A DNA stretch of 64,000 nt from Limonium bicolor (lineage: Eukaryota > Streptophyta > Magnoliopsida > Caryophyllales > Plumbaginaceae), in the NCBI GenBank assembly GCA_023374045.1, contig CM041776.1:284903873-284967872 (forward strand). The letters are read 5' to 3'. Position 1 is the first letter of the stretch, and every line of letters starts with the position of its first letter. The position numbers and the translations under genes are program-made. This document shows positions 19,716 to 31,866 of the stretch, piece by piece. The notes below the pieces were generated by a model. That model was given only the letters and a program-made list of their open reading frames with translations. It had not been told where the DNA came from and did not search any database.

Positions 19716-22529
19716 TTGTCCAACTTTTTCTACTACCCACCCGAAAGAGGAGTCCAGCATAGTCTTTGTAGACAATGTACACGAAAATACCAAACTTGGT
19801 ACACTTTTGGAGGGCTTTTCACCCTTTGGCAGAATAGTCAAGGTTCACTGACCACAATAAAGACATCTCGCGACTACACGAGATATGCTTTCATTGGTTT
19901 TGGCTCCAAGAAAAAGGCTGCAAAGGTAATAAAGAATTCAAACGGATATGGACCAAAGGGAACAAACTCTCTACTCAATTTGCCCACTCGTTAAGATAGC
20001 CAAGACATGAATGAAAGAGAAATCAACATTCAAACCCCACTGTCACCAGACAAAGTATGACACTAACCAAGTTTTCCTAAGAACTCACGAGAGGTACAAT
20101 CAACTAGACAACAATCATAATTGTCAGCAACTGGAGGCCCCATTTAGCTCTCACCATCAGGAGTACCAAAATTCCATGTCTTCACAGATCATCAATAATC
20201 CGAACATAGAGGAAATCCTACAGTGCTCAAGTAAAAGAGGAATTTGAATCAAGAGGGAACTTTGAACATATGATTACCTTATTCTCACATGAAATCCTGG
20301 TGATATTTTGGAACAAAACAGACTGTGAATCTTTCATACATAAACAAAAATGGAACCCGGATGAGTGGCAAGTTGCAGAATGGAATGAAGATGAGTCACA
20401 ACGCCTTTTCATTACGAGTGTGGCAAGAAGAGGCCTGCCCCTATAAGCCCGGGGTAAAAGACCGTGAAAGATAGTGTCAATAGATCAGGGAAAATAATGG
20501 AAATAGAAAATGACATGTCTAGTCAGCCACATAATCTAGAGGTCTTTGTCAGCATCAAAACCTCAATCTACAAGATCATTACAGAAGAAGTTGAAGTAAT
20601 CTTTGACTGAAAAATAGTGATAATCGTAGTAATAGAATTTTGGTTGGAGGAACTTTCTGACAAGCACGCAATGGTTTGAACAAGAAGGTGAACCCAACCT
20701 CCACTATTCGGCACACGAACAGGTCACCCCTCCAACCTTGGTTCACACGCTTGCACGGGGAAAAGAACATGAAGACACAGCAACCATCATACATCTAAAA
20801 AATGATGACACATAAACAATAGAAAATAATGGCCACAAAAATGAAACTGTAATCTTAAAGTGGCCTTCGGAAAAGAGAGGGGGTGAAGGAATAACAACAT
20901 AAGTAAAGTGGAATGAAGATTGGTAAGAAATAGAAATACCTCGTGAATGATAAGTTGATAACACAGCTATTGTATTACCGTTATCTTCATTTCCCCTTGT
21001 AATGCTTCATTTCCATGTGGGGAATAACATAGGAAGTACAAAATCACTTGGGGATTTGGGTAGAAAAGAAGTGTTCCTCATGTCTAGAGTACGTCGACAT
21101 CCCACTCTATTATCCATAATTAGTTTTTAGACAAAACTGTACCACGTTCTGAAGCTCAAACTGATATTCCTCAATGTGATCTCTCAATAAACAACACTGA
21201 AGAGCATATTGTGGAAAACTTATCTTCAAGCTAGTCATTAGCAGTCCCCAGCCAGTCGGATAATAGTCTCCTAAGCACTCATTCCCACCAATAAACTTGT
21301 GTGTTTCCTAACCTCAGATCAAGGAAATTTCCCAATAGACAACAACATATCCACCATAATCCCATTGAAGATGAAACCAGAAAATGTCTGCGATTTAGCC
21401 AAACGATAAAATGCTTCATTCCATGTCCTAATCTTTCAGCCCAAAATTACTCCCACATACTTTTAAGAAGTAATCAACATGCGGAAAGTCAAGATAAGAG
21501 AAGGAATGACATCAATAGCATTTCACAACATACAAGGAACCAAGAGACCAGAGAATTGGGCATTGCTGAAAAAAGACATCAAATCTTTGAGAGCAGTCCT
21601 CGTAGGACTAATGGAGACTCACCTCATTATAGTTTTTAATCATAAGAACAACTTATGGGTATCAAACCTAACGGATTGGCTTGAAGTATTGGGGAATGCG
21701 GCAGTGGAAAATGTTATGGTGTAGACATTTGTTCACTTACAACACGGGAGGTGGAAATCTGCTGTCACTTCTAAACAATGCTCCACCTCCTAATGCCCAG
21801 CAGTTTAACCATTTGAATTGTCTCACAACATCCATAGCATACACGCCAAGTGCATCTATACAACAATCATGAAAACTAAAACCTCTTTGTAGCAAGTTGG
21901 CATCAAGGTTTTGCAGGAATCTCGCACCGCCAAGAATAGAGCTACTCGTCTGGCTCTCCTCAACAAAAATCTAGCAACAAAAAATAGTTTTTTGGTGAAA
22001 ATCTTCTCTCCATCTTAGAAATTCTCTATTCGTTCCATAGATCAACCGGAACTATCAATGATCTTTTCCTTAGCTACAGAAGATCCATGAAAGTAAGGAA
22101 TGAAATGTGTCATTGGTGGGGATGGACATAAATTTAGCATAAGACGCCTACAACAACTACTCAATGTGGTTAACCCGATGCCAAGAGGTAGAGGCAAAGA
22201 TATTTGGGCTACTACTTTTCTTTTCTCGATCTAGAACGTTTGGTTTGCGCAAAAGAAACTAGTTTTCTGCAACGAGGAACCCAACTGGTTAAAGTGATTC
22301 TCAACATTGAATGACACAAGTCCTAGTGTCACTTGGCATCAATAATATACTTCATTGAATCAGTCACAAATCTGAAGAATCTGTTGAGAACTTGAAACTT
22401 GCTTTGAAGTGTCAACAACAAATCATTCTCTCTAATTATTCTTATCATACTGTATGTGGTTTCTGATGTCCTCTTCTTTATTCGGCTGTATTGATCTATA
22501 GTCTCTGTTGTAGCATCTTGCTTTGGACT
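19716..22529 (+). mobile_element. Decayed LINE (L1-type), interrupted by the LARD element
   Basis: Pieces appear in LINE order on the plus strand. An RRM-like ORF1 domain at about 19750-19990 has RNP2-like 'SIVFVDNV', RNP1-like 'RYAFIGFGS' and a following 'LLNLPTR'. The start of ORF2 at 21497-21720 matches the AP-endonuclease N-terminus ('SIAFHNIQGTKRPENW', 'VGLMETHL'). A piece of the ORF2 C-terminal region at about 22195-22285 reads 'DIWATTFLFS', 'VWFAQKKLVF'. The RT core is missing and stops are common. The DNA is cut at 22529 by the 13.8-kb LTR element and may resume at 36370. Confidence 0.6.
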
Positions 22530-25500
22530 TGTAACACCCCAACTACCACCGTACACATCACATCAAACTGCAGCGGAAAACACAACTCATCACATTACTT
22601 AATTCAATGGTGTTACACGCCGTTAACCACCCACGGGCTAACAAGGCTAATACATTTACATTGTATCGGTCTGATGGACCAGATTCCCGAGTAACTACAC
22701 AATACAATCCTTATACCATTTCCAACATTTATTATACACATACATTCCCACTGTACCGAGTATTTACAAACTGACGCCGATTACAATTTTGGTCTTACTA
22801 CGCCTACAATGCACCCGCCATTTAAATGGCTACCCATGTATAAACATCTACCCTACCCCGTCCTACTCTCGAACGGCTTCCAGCTTCTTGTACCTGAAAT
22901 AGAAAAGGAAGAAAGGGTGGCCCCCAAGGGGCTCAGCAGCTGGTATGGTAATCCCGCAGCCCGCATGCTACCGGGCCACGCATAACTAATTATCGTCTTA
23001 GCATGCGGTTGATTATATTTAAATCATGCATGTAAATCATAAGCACACATCACATTGCATACACCCAACAATAGGGCTCAACAAGCATCCAACCACACCA
23101 CACATAACAAATCTCTCATTGTTTCCTTTAACCCTAGAGTGGCTCTCCTCTAAACGGAGTTACTACCTTAACAGACGACATTTACCCATCAATCGAGTTA
23201 TCCTTAAACACCTCCCATTATAAACCGGAGTTCACATCCATGAATCCATAACAACAACAACTCATAACACCACAAGTATGGTTCACACTAGGAACCTTCC
23301 ACCATAGTTAATAACACGGTGAGCCTAGAGATTGTTGCCAATCTCATACTAAGCTCGTTACATATCTCGTTACCGTCCTGTTAATTTGAACGGTTAACTT
23401 AACACCAAGGTGCGTCGGATATAGTATCCCAAGCACACCGAAACAACATAGTATGCCCCTGTGGCCCGACTTGAGTCAGTAAAATAGCTTTGGTTAAGCT
23501 AAAGGGAAGTTTGGAACCCAATGGGAAAACAACCATAACATACACAGAGGGTCGAACCTTGAAATGACAACGACCCCATCCTCACACGCGTGGCCGGAAC
23601 AGACCGGACTCCTCACCCCCCATTAGTACATATATACTTATAAATAAGTAGTTAGAGCTCCATTACGGAACCTATCACATCCACACACCATTCGGTATCA
23701 CAACCGGGTTAAACACGCAAGGGAGGTTCACACACATGCACACAACAACACACACAACTAACTCACGCATAGCCGTGGTTAGAACGTTCCCATGGTTTGG
23801 GTCGTTAAATCCGAATACCGATCTCTCATGTGTGCCTAGTTTGGTTAGCTAAGGTTTAACACATATTTGCGGTTAAACGGTATCGGAGACCAAATACGCC
23901 ACATAAATGAATTACTATAAACTCATTACATATTTTAATCTTACAAGGTGGCAAACACTCAGAAAATCACATTGGCATACAAGCCGTGTAATCCGGTAGG
24001 ACACAGGTTGCAAGAAAACCATACCTGTCACCGGAGTCCACTCTATCTTGTCCATTTACGTTCCTCGAACAATTCTCGAACAACTGCTAACATTTAAGTT
24101 GCTTTCATTAACATTGGGGTAACATGTTTGTGTAATATCGAATAACCATGATCAACCCCATTAACTAGTTAAATAACTTCACATTTCAATTTGTTTCTTT
24201 CATTTCACATTTTTAACGCAACCTTTCACCCACTCAATCATCATTATAACTCACTTAACATGTCCTTAACAACCTCATAACATCATATCCATCATTCCCC
24301 ATAATTACACATCATTTCCATACCTTAAACAAAGTTTTGGTCAAAACACACCTTGTCCGAACTTGTGTCCGGACTTCCCAAGTTCGGACACTGTTCGAGA
24401 CTCTTTAAGGTGCAAACTGCTGAATGTCCGAACATGCGTCCGGACTTCCCAAGTTCGGACGCTGTTCGAGGCCAAACCAGAGAATTGCGATAGGTGTGTC
24501 CGAACTTCCAAGTTCGGACGGGTAGTTCGGACACAGTTCGAAGATCAGAAAACTTACGCGCAACAGGGCATGTCCGTACGTCCAAGTTCGGACAGTGGTT
24601 CGGACATGCCACAAACTTCATTTTCAAGTCTTGTTTCATCCATTCTTTTCATCCATTGATTACCCAAACTTCATACATGAACTTAGGCATATTCTAACAC
24701 TAAAACATCACCTTGATGCACCTTAAAACATTGTCCAACTTGTTACCCAACTTTCAAATCAAATCTCTTAGCACTTGTAGCATTTTCTTTTGGTTTTCTA
24801 AGTGGTGTTTCACCTTAACTGACCACTACACTAAAATGCTTCCTCTCCTTCATGACATCACCTCCCAAGCATCTTCTCTTACTAAACAAATCTTCTTTTT
24901 CACACCTTCTTAAATTTCTTTCTCAAAACCTTACCTAAACATCATTCTCTCCTTATTCATCAACATTACCTAACCCTTAAACAAACTTCTCCAAGACTTT
25001 AATACATCTTAAAAACACTCATTGGATTTCTAGAACTTCCAAGACAATGCCTAAATTCCTATAGCACCTTAGAACACCTTAATGCATGTTTTCTTCCTTA
25101 GTGAAGCATTTATCCATTCCTAACAATTCCTAGTTCACCCAAGTACGTTTAAGCACTTAAAACTCCTTGTACATTTTACAATTTTGCCATGGGTTCTCTT
25201 AGCACATCATCATTCCAAAACTCATAGTTTTCACCATTAACATTCAAGAACACCTAAATCCATTAAGAACACTATCACACACTAAACTTCACCAAATTTA
25301 CACTACATCACAATATAGTGCATAATTTAATTTGCTTGGCACTTAGGCCCTTAAATAACATGGCTCCTAGGCCCTTAAATTGCATAAACCTTAAACACTG
25401 AATTTCCCACACAATAATGCCTTTGACCTGCAATTACAACCCACAATTCATATGCCTTTAATAGTCTCCTTTGAGAACACTTTACTAAGCCATTCACCAT

Positions 25501-27031
25501 TAGCTCTTTAAGTAGTTTTAACAAGCATATAAGCTCATTTTCTCCTAAGACATTAAACCACATTAGGTTAGCATATTTACCTCTTTTCCTCACAAACTTC
25601 TTTCTTGTTTCCTTGTTTGAAATCGGTTGAGCTTAGTTGCTTGTCAACTTCTAAACATTATACCAATAATATAATAAGTTACCAGCTTTAAGCTTCATCT
25701 CATTGTAAACCCTAGTTACATATATAATCTTAAGGTATTAAAATGATTGTTTTACCTTGGAATGGAAAGAGAGCTTGAATAGTGTCAAGAGAGGACTCCT
25801 CCTAGCCCTTGGAAGATTCAAATGAAGCTAAAACAAGCAAGGTAAAGACACCATGGTGAGGTGAATTTTCGGACATCATACAAACATGGAGGAAGCATTA
25901 TTTTTCTTTGAGATTCCTTACCTAGAAGCAAGGGAGAACAACAAGGTGTGAAAATATTAGCTTAAGCTCCTTCAATGGTGAATCTCCATGGCACCAAAAT
26001 TGAGTTCTTGAAGATTTGGAAAGAGGGAATAAAGAGCTTGGTCTAACTAAGACAAATATGGTCTTAGAATTTGATTTGGAGCATGGAGTTGGATTTGGCA
26101 AGGGAATGAAGATGGAGAAGGGAGGTTACTATTGCAAACCGTAAATGGAGAATGAAGAAGAGATAGAAGAGAGCTTGGGACCGGTGGGAAATGAAGAAGA
26201 AATGAGAGAATGAGATAAGTCTTGTTTTTTGAAGATATTTTATGCCTTAAAGCAAATAGTAACTTAAGAGTCATCTTTATTTACTTAACAAGTTACAAGA
26301 GTGGTGAGTCACCACACTTAAAAATCGGCCCCTATTATTATAACAAGGGTATTTTAGTCTTTGATGACTCATTTAATTACTTATAACAACATATGTTACA
26401 ACTAGCTTATTAAAGTCACTATTCATAAAAACAAGGCACATAGTTGTGAAATTTTTGATTTCCCATTGATATAGACTTCCAAATGTGATACTATATAGTA
26501 CACATGTTAATTAAAGAGTAATGATGGACATTTAGCCATTCAAAACTCATTTACAAGACAATTTTTCAAAAACGTGCTTTAAGACTCCTTAAAGCACTTT
26601 TTGTGTTTTAACTTGTTTTCAAGCTTGGTTTTCTTGGTGATTGATTTAATATGTTCATTAACACATTTATAAGGTATAGGTATGACCACTAGGTCTTATA
26701 CAAATTTATCCCAAGCTTAGAGCACATTTTGCTCTTATTGACTTTAAGGTATATTCTTGTGTTTTGTTTGGTTTAACCGTCTACCAAAGTTTCCTAAGGA
26801 CTTAATTAGCCTTATTAAATCGTAGTTGAATATTACTAAGTCTTGGTAGGATCTTTGGGTCCTAACCAAGTTCACTCAAGCTTAAAGCATGTTTTTTGCT
26901 CAAACCATGTCTTAGTGTTTTATTATGTTTTACCCATGGTTTAAATGGTTCATTGATGTTTCTAAGGCACTTTTTAGCCTTTAAATACCATAGTTTAACA
27001 TTTAAACAGCATATCAAGGTTTGGGTATTCA
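22530..27031 (-). repeat. 3' LTR of the LARD element (4,502 bp)
   Basis: On the minus strand it runs from TGAATACCC at 27031 to GGGGTGTTACA at 22530. It is nearly identical to the other LTR. Differences seen by eye are mostly one-base indels in base runs (for example a T run near 22788, a C run near 23620, a T run near 26231) and a few C/T changes. This indicates recent insertion. The LTR contains a palindrome array at 24354-24608. Confidence 0.93.
24354..24608. repeat. Array of GTCCGAACTT / AAGTTCGGAC palindromes in the LTR (copy 1)
   Basis: In about 255 bases at least ten GTCCG-AACTT-type half sites occur, several forming near-perfect palindromes such as GTCCGAACTTCCAAGTTCGGAC-like pairs with a two- to four-base spacer. 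The spacing suggests four units of about 60-90 bases, each ending with 'TGTTCGAG' or 'AGTTCGAAG'. The array is CG-rich compared with the AT-rich LTR. It is repeated with the same layout in the second LTR at 33694-33948. Open frames on both strands here are by-products of the repeat. Confidence 0.8.
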
Positions 27032-27050
27032 TCTGCCCCCCTTAAAAAAC
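27032..27050 (-). other. Polypurine tract of the LARD element
   Basis: The minus strand reads GTTTTTTAAGGGGGGCAGA directly before the 3' LTR start TGAATACCC. It is almost the same as the tract at 2670-2687 in the coding gypsy element, which supports common mobilisation. Confidence 0.85.
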
Positions 27051-30000
27051 TTCGTCCTCGAAGTTCACATTTCCACGCATCGTTTGATTAGAATACGGGA
27101 ATTACTTTCGAAATTAACTTCCATTACCAACCACCCTTTACATCCAACCTCGGACTTAACGGCCCGGGCAACATATCCACATCCATACATAACCACAGCG
27201 TAACATACTTACATGATTACCTCGGACTCAATGGTCCGGGTACCTTAACAGTATTGTACTTACATAACAACCCTCAGACTCTCAGGTCTGGGTAACATAA
27301 CCACCTTTGGACTCGTAGGCCGGGTAACGCAATCAATTCAGAACCCATCCACATTAGAACTCAAGGTAAAAACGATATTTATCACACATTCCACACAACA
27401 TGCCTTAGCATGTATACCAAACAGAAATCCTTTTCCATCTCTCCATGGCTCGAGTCCCATATTGTTGAGTACATATACACTGTGATCCCGCAGAACCCGT
27501 CGCGATGGACACCTTGTGGTCCCCGTTTCTTTGGGAGGTCAAAACAATCACATACATTTTTAAAATATACTTCTCATGTCACCGGTCCGAAGACAAAGGC
27601 TCATACGTCCTCAGCTCATGAGCAAGCATACAAAATATTCTTTACTAGGTTAAGTATATAAGAGCATCCTTTATTCAAAATACTAATCGACTATTTTAGA
27701 AATACCAATTGAAATCCTTTTTGAAAGCGCGACACAACTCCAAGTCCAACTTATGCTCTTGCATCTTTCTTAACGTGATTACTTGTGACCACTTACAGGG
27801 AGCTTCAAGAGTCATCCAACCCTGATGTGATCAGCATCAGTGTTGAACTTTCTTTCCACCCCAATTTGTGTTCGGCTTCCCTTGATCTCATGATAATCAA
27901 GTTTCACCTCCCACTTCATTTTCAAGCATCAAGTAATACACACGTTTCCCTTTTCTATCTTTTCAATCATTCTAATCATAATCATCACATCTCCAAGGGA
28001 TAGAACTCCGTCTATCAGTTATCATCCAAATCCAACTTAATTCAAGTTACCTAGGGAATTTAATTCTCACTAGGTCTATGTCGGTCTCATGCCCCTTCAT
28101 AAATCACAACACTGTATATATATATTTATCAAAATACAATACATGGTTTACATTTATACACTGTCGGGGTTTTAGTTCCCGGAAGTTTCTTTACTCCCTT
28201 ACACTTGTACCTTCACACACAACTGTTAACAAAATAAACACACTTATCCCAATGGTATTCGCATCTTCTGTGCGCAATACCACAATTTAACCACAAATGA
28301 ATGCGTATGTTTATATAGTTCGCGTACACTTGTACGGTAAAACACACTAAGCGGCTTTACGCTCTACCCCCCTTAAAAGGGATTACGCCCACGTAATCAA
28401 CCACTGAACATTGGCTTAAAATGTTCCGCCGTCGTGAAGTGTTTTACTTCCACGCGGTCTGGTATACAATGTGTTCCGGTTAGAGGATCTTAACCATAAT
28501 TCTCATTGGAGTTTATCTAACTCATAAGCGGTTTCGGTCCTGGCCTGTGAGGCTTCTAGGCATTTATAACTAGCCATTTTTTTCATATTCACAATGTATA
28601 TTCGGTATCTGAAGCATGGGTTCACTGGCCTCTACTGCAGAACTCTCATAACTTAGAGTTTAGTTTGCGCCATTCGTTATTCTTACTGTATTGTACATCT
28701 CCAATTTATTACCATTATCTTGGTAATAATGGTTTCTCAACCGACGCGTGGTAACTCTTACCTTGAGCGAATTCGGTGAGTTACAAACTCCCTATCCACT
28801 TCCATGTTAATTTACTGTGTATACTCCTATGTAATTCACAATGATTGACTTGCTTCTACCGACTTACTGTCGGTTGAGATTGAGCTACTACCTAATGTGT
28901 AGTGCCCTCTCCGTTATTTCCCACACCTGAGGTATATTTCATACCGACATTTGGTATTTAGTGCCACTGTTATCACTTCTTCTTAATCATACCTCCACAT
29001 TTGGTTTCGTACAAGTACTCTTCCATTGGTATGACCTTGCATTTCCTATGCATTGATCATTATAGTATTGTAGGTTTCTTTTACATCCACCACAATTAAC
29101 ATTCCCCAAATCCTAGCTATCCCACTCGATCATTACTGCGCAAGTGCAATACCAAAACACTCAGTCATACAGAGTGCAGAGGCGTAAACTCTTGACAGTA
29201 AATCTCTTATGCGATTGCAATAGGAATTTACATTGTGTTACTAGAATTCTTTCCTCATAATACTGGCTATTGGCTTACTGCCTAGTTCATCTGTCAGCAC
29301 TTACCGTTGTATCTCTACTAGGTTTAACTTATAACTTTGTTTATTTGTCATGCCATCACTCAACAATACTTATACGACGGTCGCTTATTGCACCCCGTGT
29401 TCTCTTTCATTATACCACATCACTTACACTGCATCCTCTATTATATTAGCTTCCGCCATTACACTAGGTTTGGCCACTTATTTGGCTGATTGTTTGAATA
29501 CACTACTTTTCGAGTCTTTATGTTCCTAGAGCGTTGTTCGCTACTCATTTAGCATCACACACCTATGGTGGTTGCTATCAGACTTATCACTCTTCCTGTT
29601 TACACAACTGGTACAAACACTTCCTTTTCGTATTATTCTTATTCAAATCATTCTAGGGTAATGACAACATGGTCAATCCCTATCGTATTTCTTGAACTTG
29701 GTTCACATAACTACCGCTCCTGCGGTCTCACAATATCGAGAGGTATCTCCACTCTTAATGCAGTGGTTCGTTCCCCGCTCTATTTACTTGTAAAACATAT
29801 ACTTCTGCAAACGATTACATTTACATAACACAAGTTGTTTGTGGCTTATGGGCCTCACCGTTACGATTTCTTCCAAGTTGTCTCTTTGGCAACTTAGGGT
29901 TCTATTGTTAAGTGGGTTCCCTTCGGTGTTAAACCGAGTAATTGTTTCAACTCTTGCATTTCTGTTATATTGCTCCATCCAACACTGTTTGATCCACTCA

Positions 30001-31849
30001 CCCCTCAAGGATTGCTCCTGGGTGTTGTTAAGGTATGCCATTACATTTGGCTTGCACTTATGGGTACATTCAGTAAACTACGCCTTCTCACTTTCTTAGC
30101 TGGATTTTCGTTCCAGCTATCATGTCTTATCCCCGAAGATTCTTAAAACATACCCAGTGTCTTTATGTAACAGTCGGTGCACTTCGCACCTCTGACTCTT
30201 AAATATTTCCTTGAACACATTCACTGATTCCTTTAGTCCCTTTTTTTTTTAACTTAGCTGGGTTTCTCTATTTCAACCTTTCGTGGTAATCCTTAGCTCT
30301 TACTTGGCTTTTACTGCTGACCGTAGTACGGAGTCGACTACTTCCCGTGTTCCGGACTCTACTCGTATACATATATGGGGTATCATACTGATACATTGCT
30401 ACTTACCCAACTAACCTATAAGCAGGTCTGTCAGGCCCACATGCTCCTATCGGAGTGCGGTCGTCCCACAACACAGTTGGTACACTTGTAGTGTCCGTCA
30501 CACGTCTAGGTGAAGTATTCTGTTGTCAATTCCCTTATATGTCCTGTGACAATATATATTCCGTGCTTCCCGAACTTAATCAAGGGAAAGTTGGTACACC
30601 GTTGTATTTTTCTGAACTCAATCCATCCCCTCGGGTTGCTACCCTCGGTTTTACCGGTCCCTGTCCGGTTGTTCGAAAGTAAACTGGTTTAAGTTACCTT
30701 CTTGTGGCACTGCGGCCGATGTAGGTCCGCTGGTTTGGTTTAAAAGAGGTTTGAAACAAAATGGGTTTGAAAGAAAATTTGGTTTTGAAAGAAAAGAGTT
30801 TGAATAAATCTAAGTTGAAAGAAAAATTCTCATGGTTTTACAATGTCTTCTTGCCTTAACCAAGTCTAGCTTCTTGCTGACTGGTGTATTACCAATTACA
30901 AAGGTTAGGCTGTTAAGCCCTCCTACTGTTATGATGATCCCCTTTTAACTGCATGGTGCTTTACTAAGCACTAGTAGTTGCTAAATCTTCTCGAATAGCC
31001 CCGTTATAGCAGCACTTGCCATGGCAAGTGCGCCGTGCTAACTGGCTAGCGGTTAAACACACACACCGGTTGTGTCTTTGTTCTTACCCGCACTGTCATC
31101 AGTGGCCTTGTTGGCCCTTATTTGATCTTACCGTCTTGACAATAAATCTTCTGAGTACTTCTCGCCATCTCCACATGATACCCATTAACTAGGGTGTTTC
31201 CCATTGTGGGAGTCCCCTTTTTCTTAGCATTATATCTTCTTCGTAGCCCGTTCCACGCATTTGTCGTGGTTACTGAGACTTGTCTCTTGTTTGGATACTA
31301 CGTTGTAGTTCCTTTGTCGGTTGGTACACCGTTGGTGTCATTGTTTAACATTTGAAGTCCCGCAGACGCTCGTCTCGGGTTTCATTACTTCACTCCTTGC
31401 CTGTTGCAGTGTCAGTGCGTTGCAAGCTGGTTGTTCTCGACTGCTCGGCATGTCGACCCAGGTTGCCGGAAATTTCATTCTTCTATACACAAGATTCTTC
31501 ATTCTTTGCTATGAAATGCGATTAACATTGTTCAGATGAAAACCGTCTCCGGGATTCCCAGTTTTCGGGATCTACCGTATGACAGGTTCTCCGTACTTAC
31601 AGAGGTACTTAATAACAGCCAGATCCGGTTTCCCGAGTAAGAGAGAACTTTCATCTCTCTGGCGTTCTTTTTCCAAGTCATAAAATAGGGATTGTGGAGG
31701 GCGGGAAGGATATTGTAGGTTTCCAGTATTCACTGGTAGTTCCTAACTAGCGTATCACTCACGCTATCATTCAACCCTTAACCCAGAGTACTAAAATCCT
31801 AACTCGGTACTTCCTAAGCTCGGTAATTCAATCATCAGAGCGATACTTC

Positions 31850-31861
31850 GCTCTGATACCA
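31850..31861 (-). other. Primer-binding site of the LARD element
   Basis: The minus strand reads TGGTATCAGAGC, complementary to the 3' end of initiator methionine tRNA, the usual primer for plant LTR elements. It lies five bases inside the 5' LTR. This perfect 12-base match fixes the orientation of the whole element. Confidence 0.92.
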
Positions 31862-31866
31862 CTTTT

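Larger units (their letters stand above)
27032..31866 (-). other. Interior of the LARD element, no intact coding
   Basis: No gag, protease, RT or integrase motif survives in an open frame. A second purine tract (28362-28380, minus TTAAGGGGGGTAGAGC) matches the one just past pol in the left gypsy element. Beside it, 28400-28520 aligns loosely with that element's pol end: 'GTTAAGATCCTC', a 'CGCGTGGAA' where the other has 'CACGTGGGAA'. A degenerate CxNC...H stretch near 30460-30490 might be an old Gag knuckle. Four imperfect repeats of 'cctcGGACTcaatgGTCCgggtaac' lie at 27148-27331. The interior is about as long as a gag-pol region, so it looks like a decayed coding region kept as packaging length. 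Confidence 0.6.

Noticed and set aside
24354..24608. CRISPR-like array
   Set aside because: Spacing is irregular, units are palindromic LTR sequence, and the context is a plant genome.
24325..24697. Overlapping Ser/Arg/Cys-rich open frames on both strands in the LTRs
   Set aside because: They are by-products of the GTCCGAACTT palindrome array and recur identically in the other LTR.
30455..30500. Gag zinc knuckle in the LARD interior
   Set aside because: Only a CxNC plus a later His remains, with no second knuckle or frame; too weak for a feature of its own.
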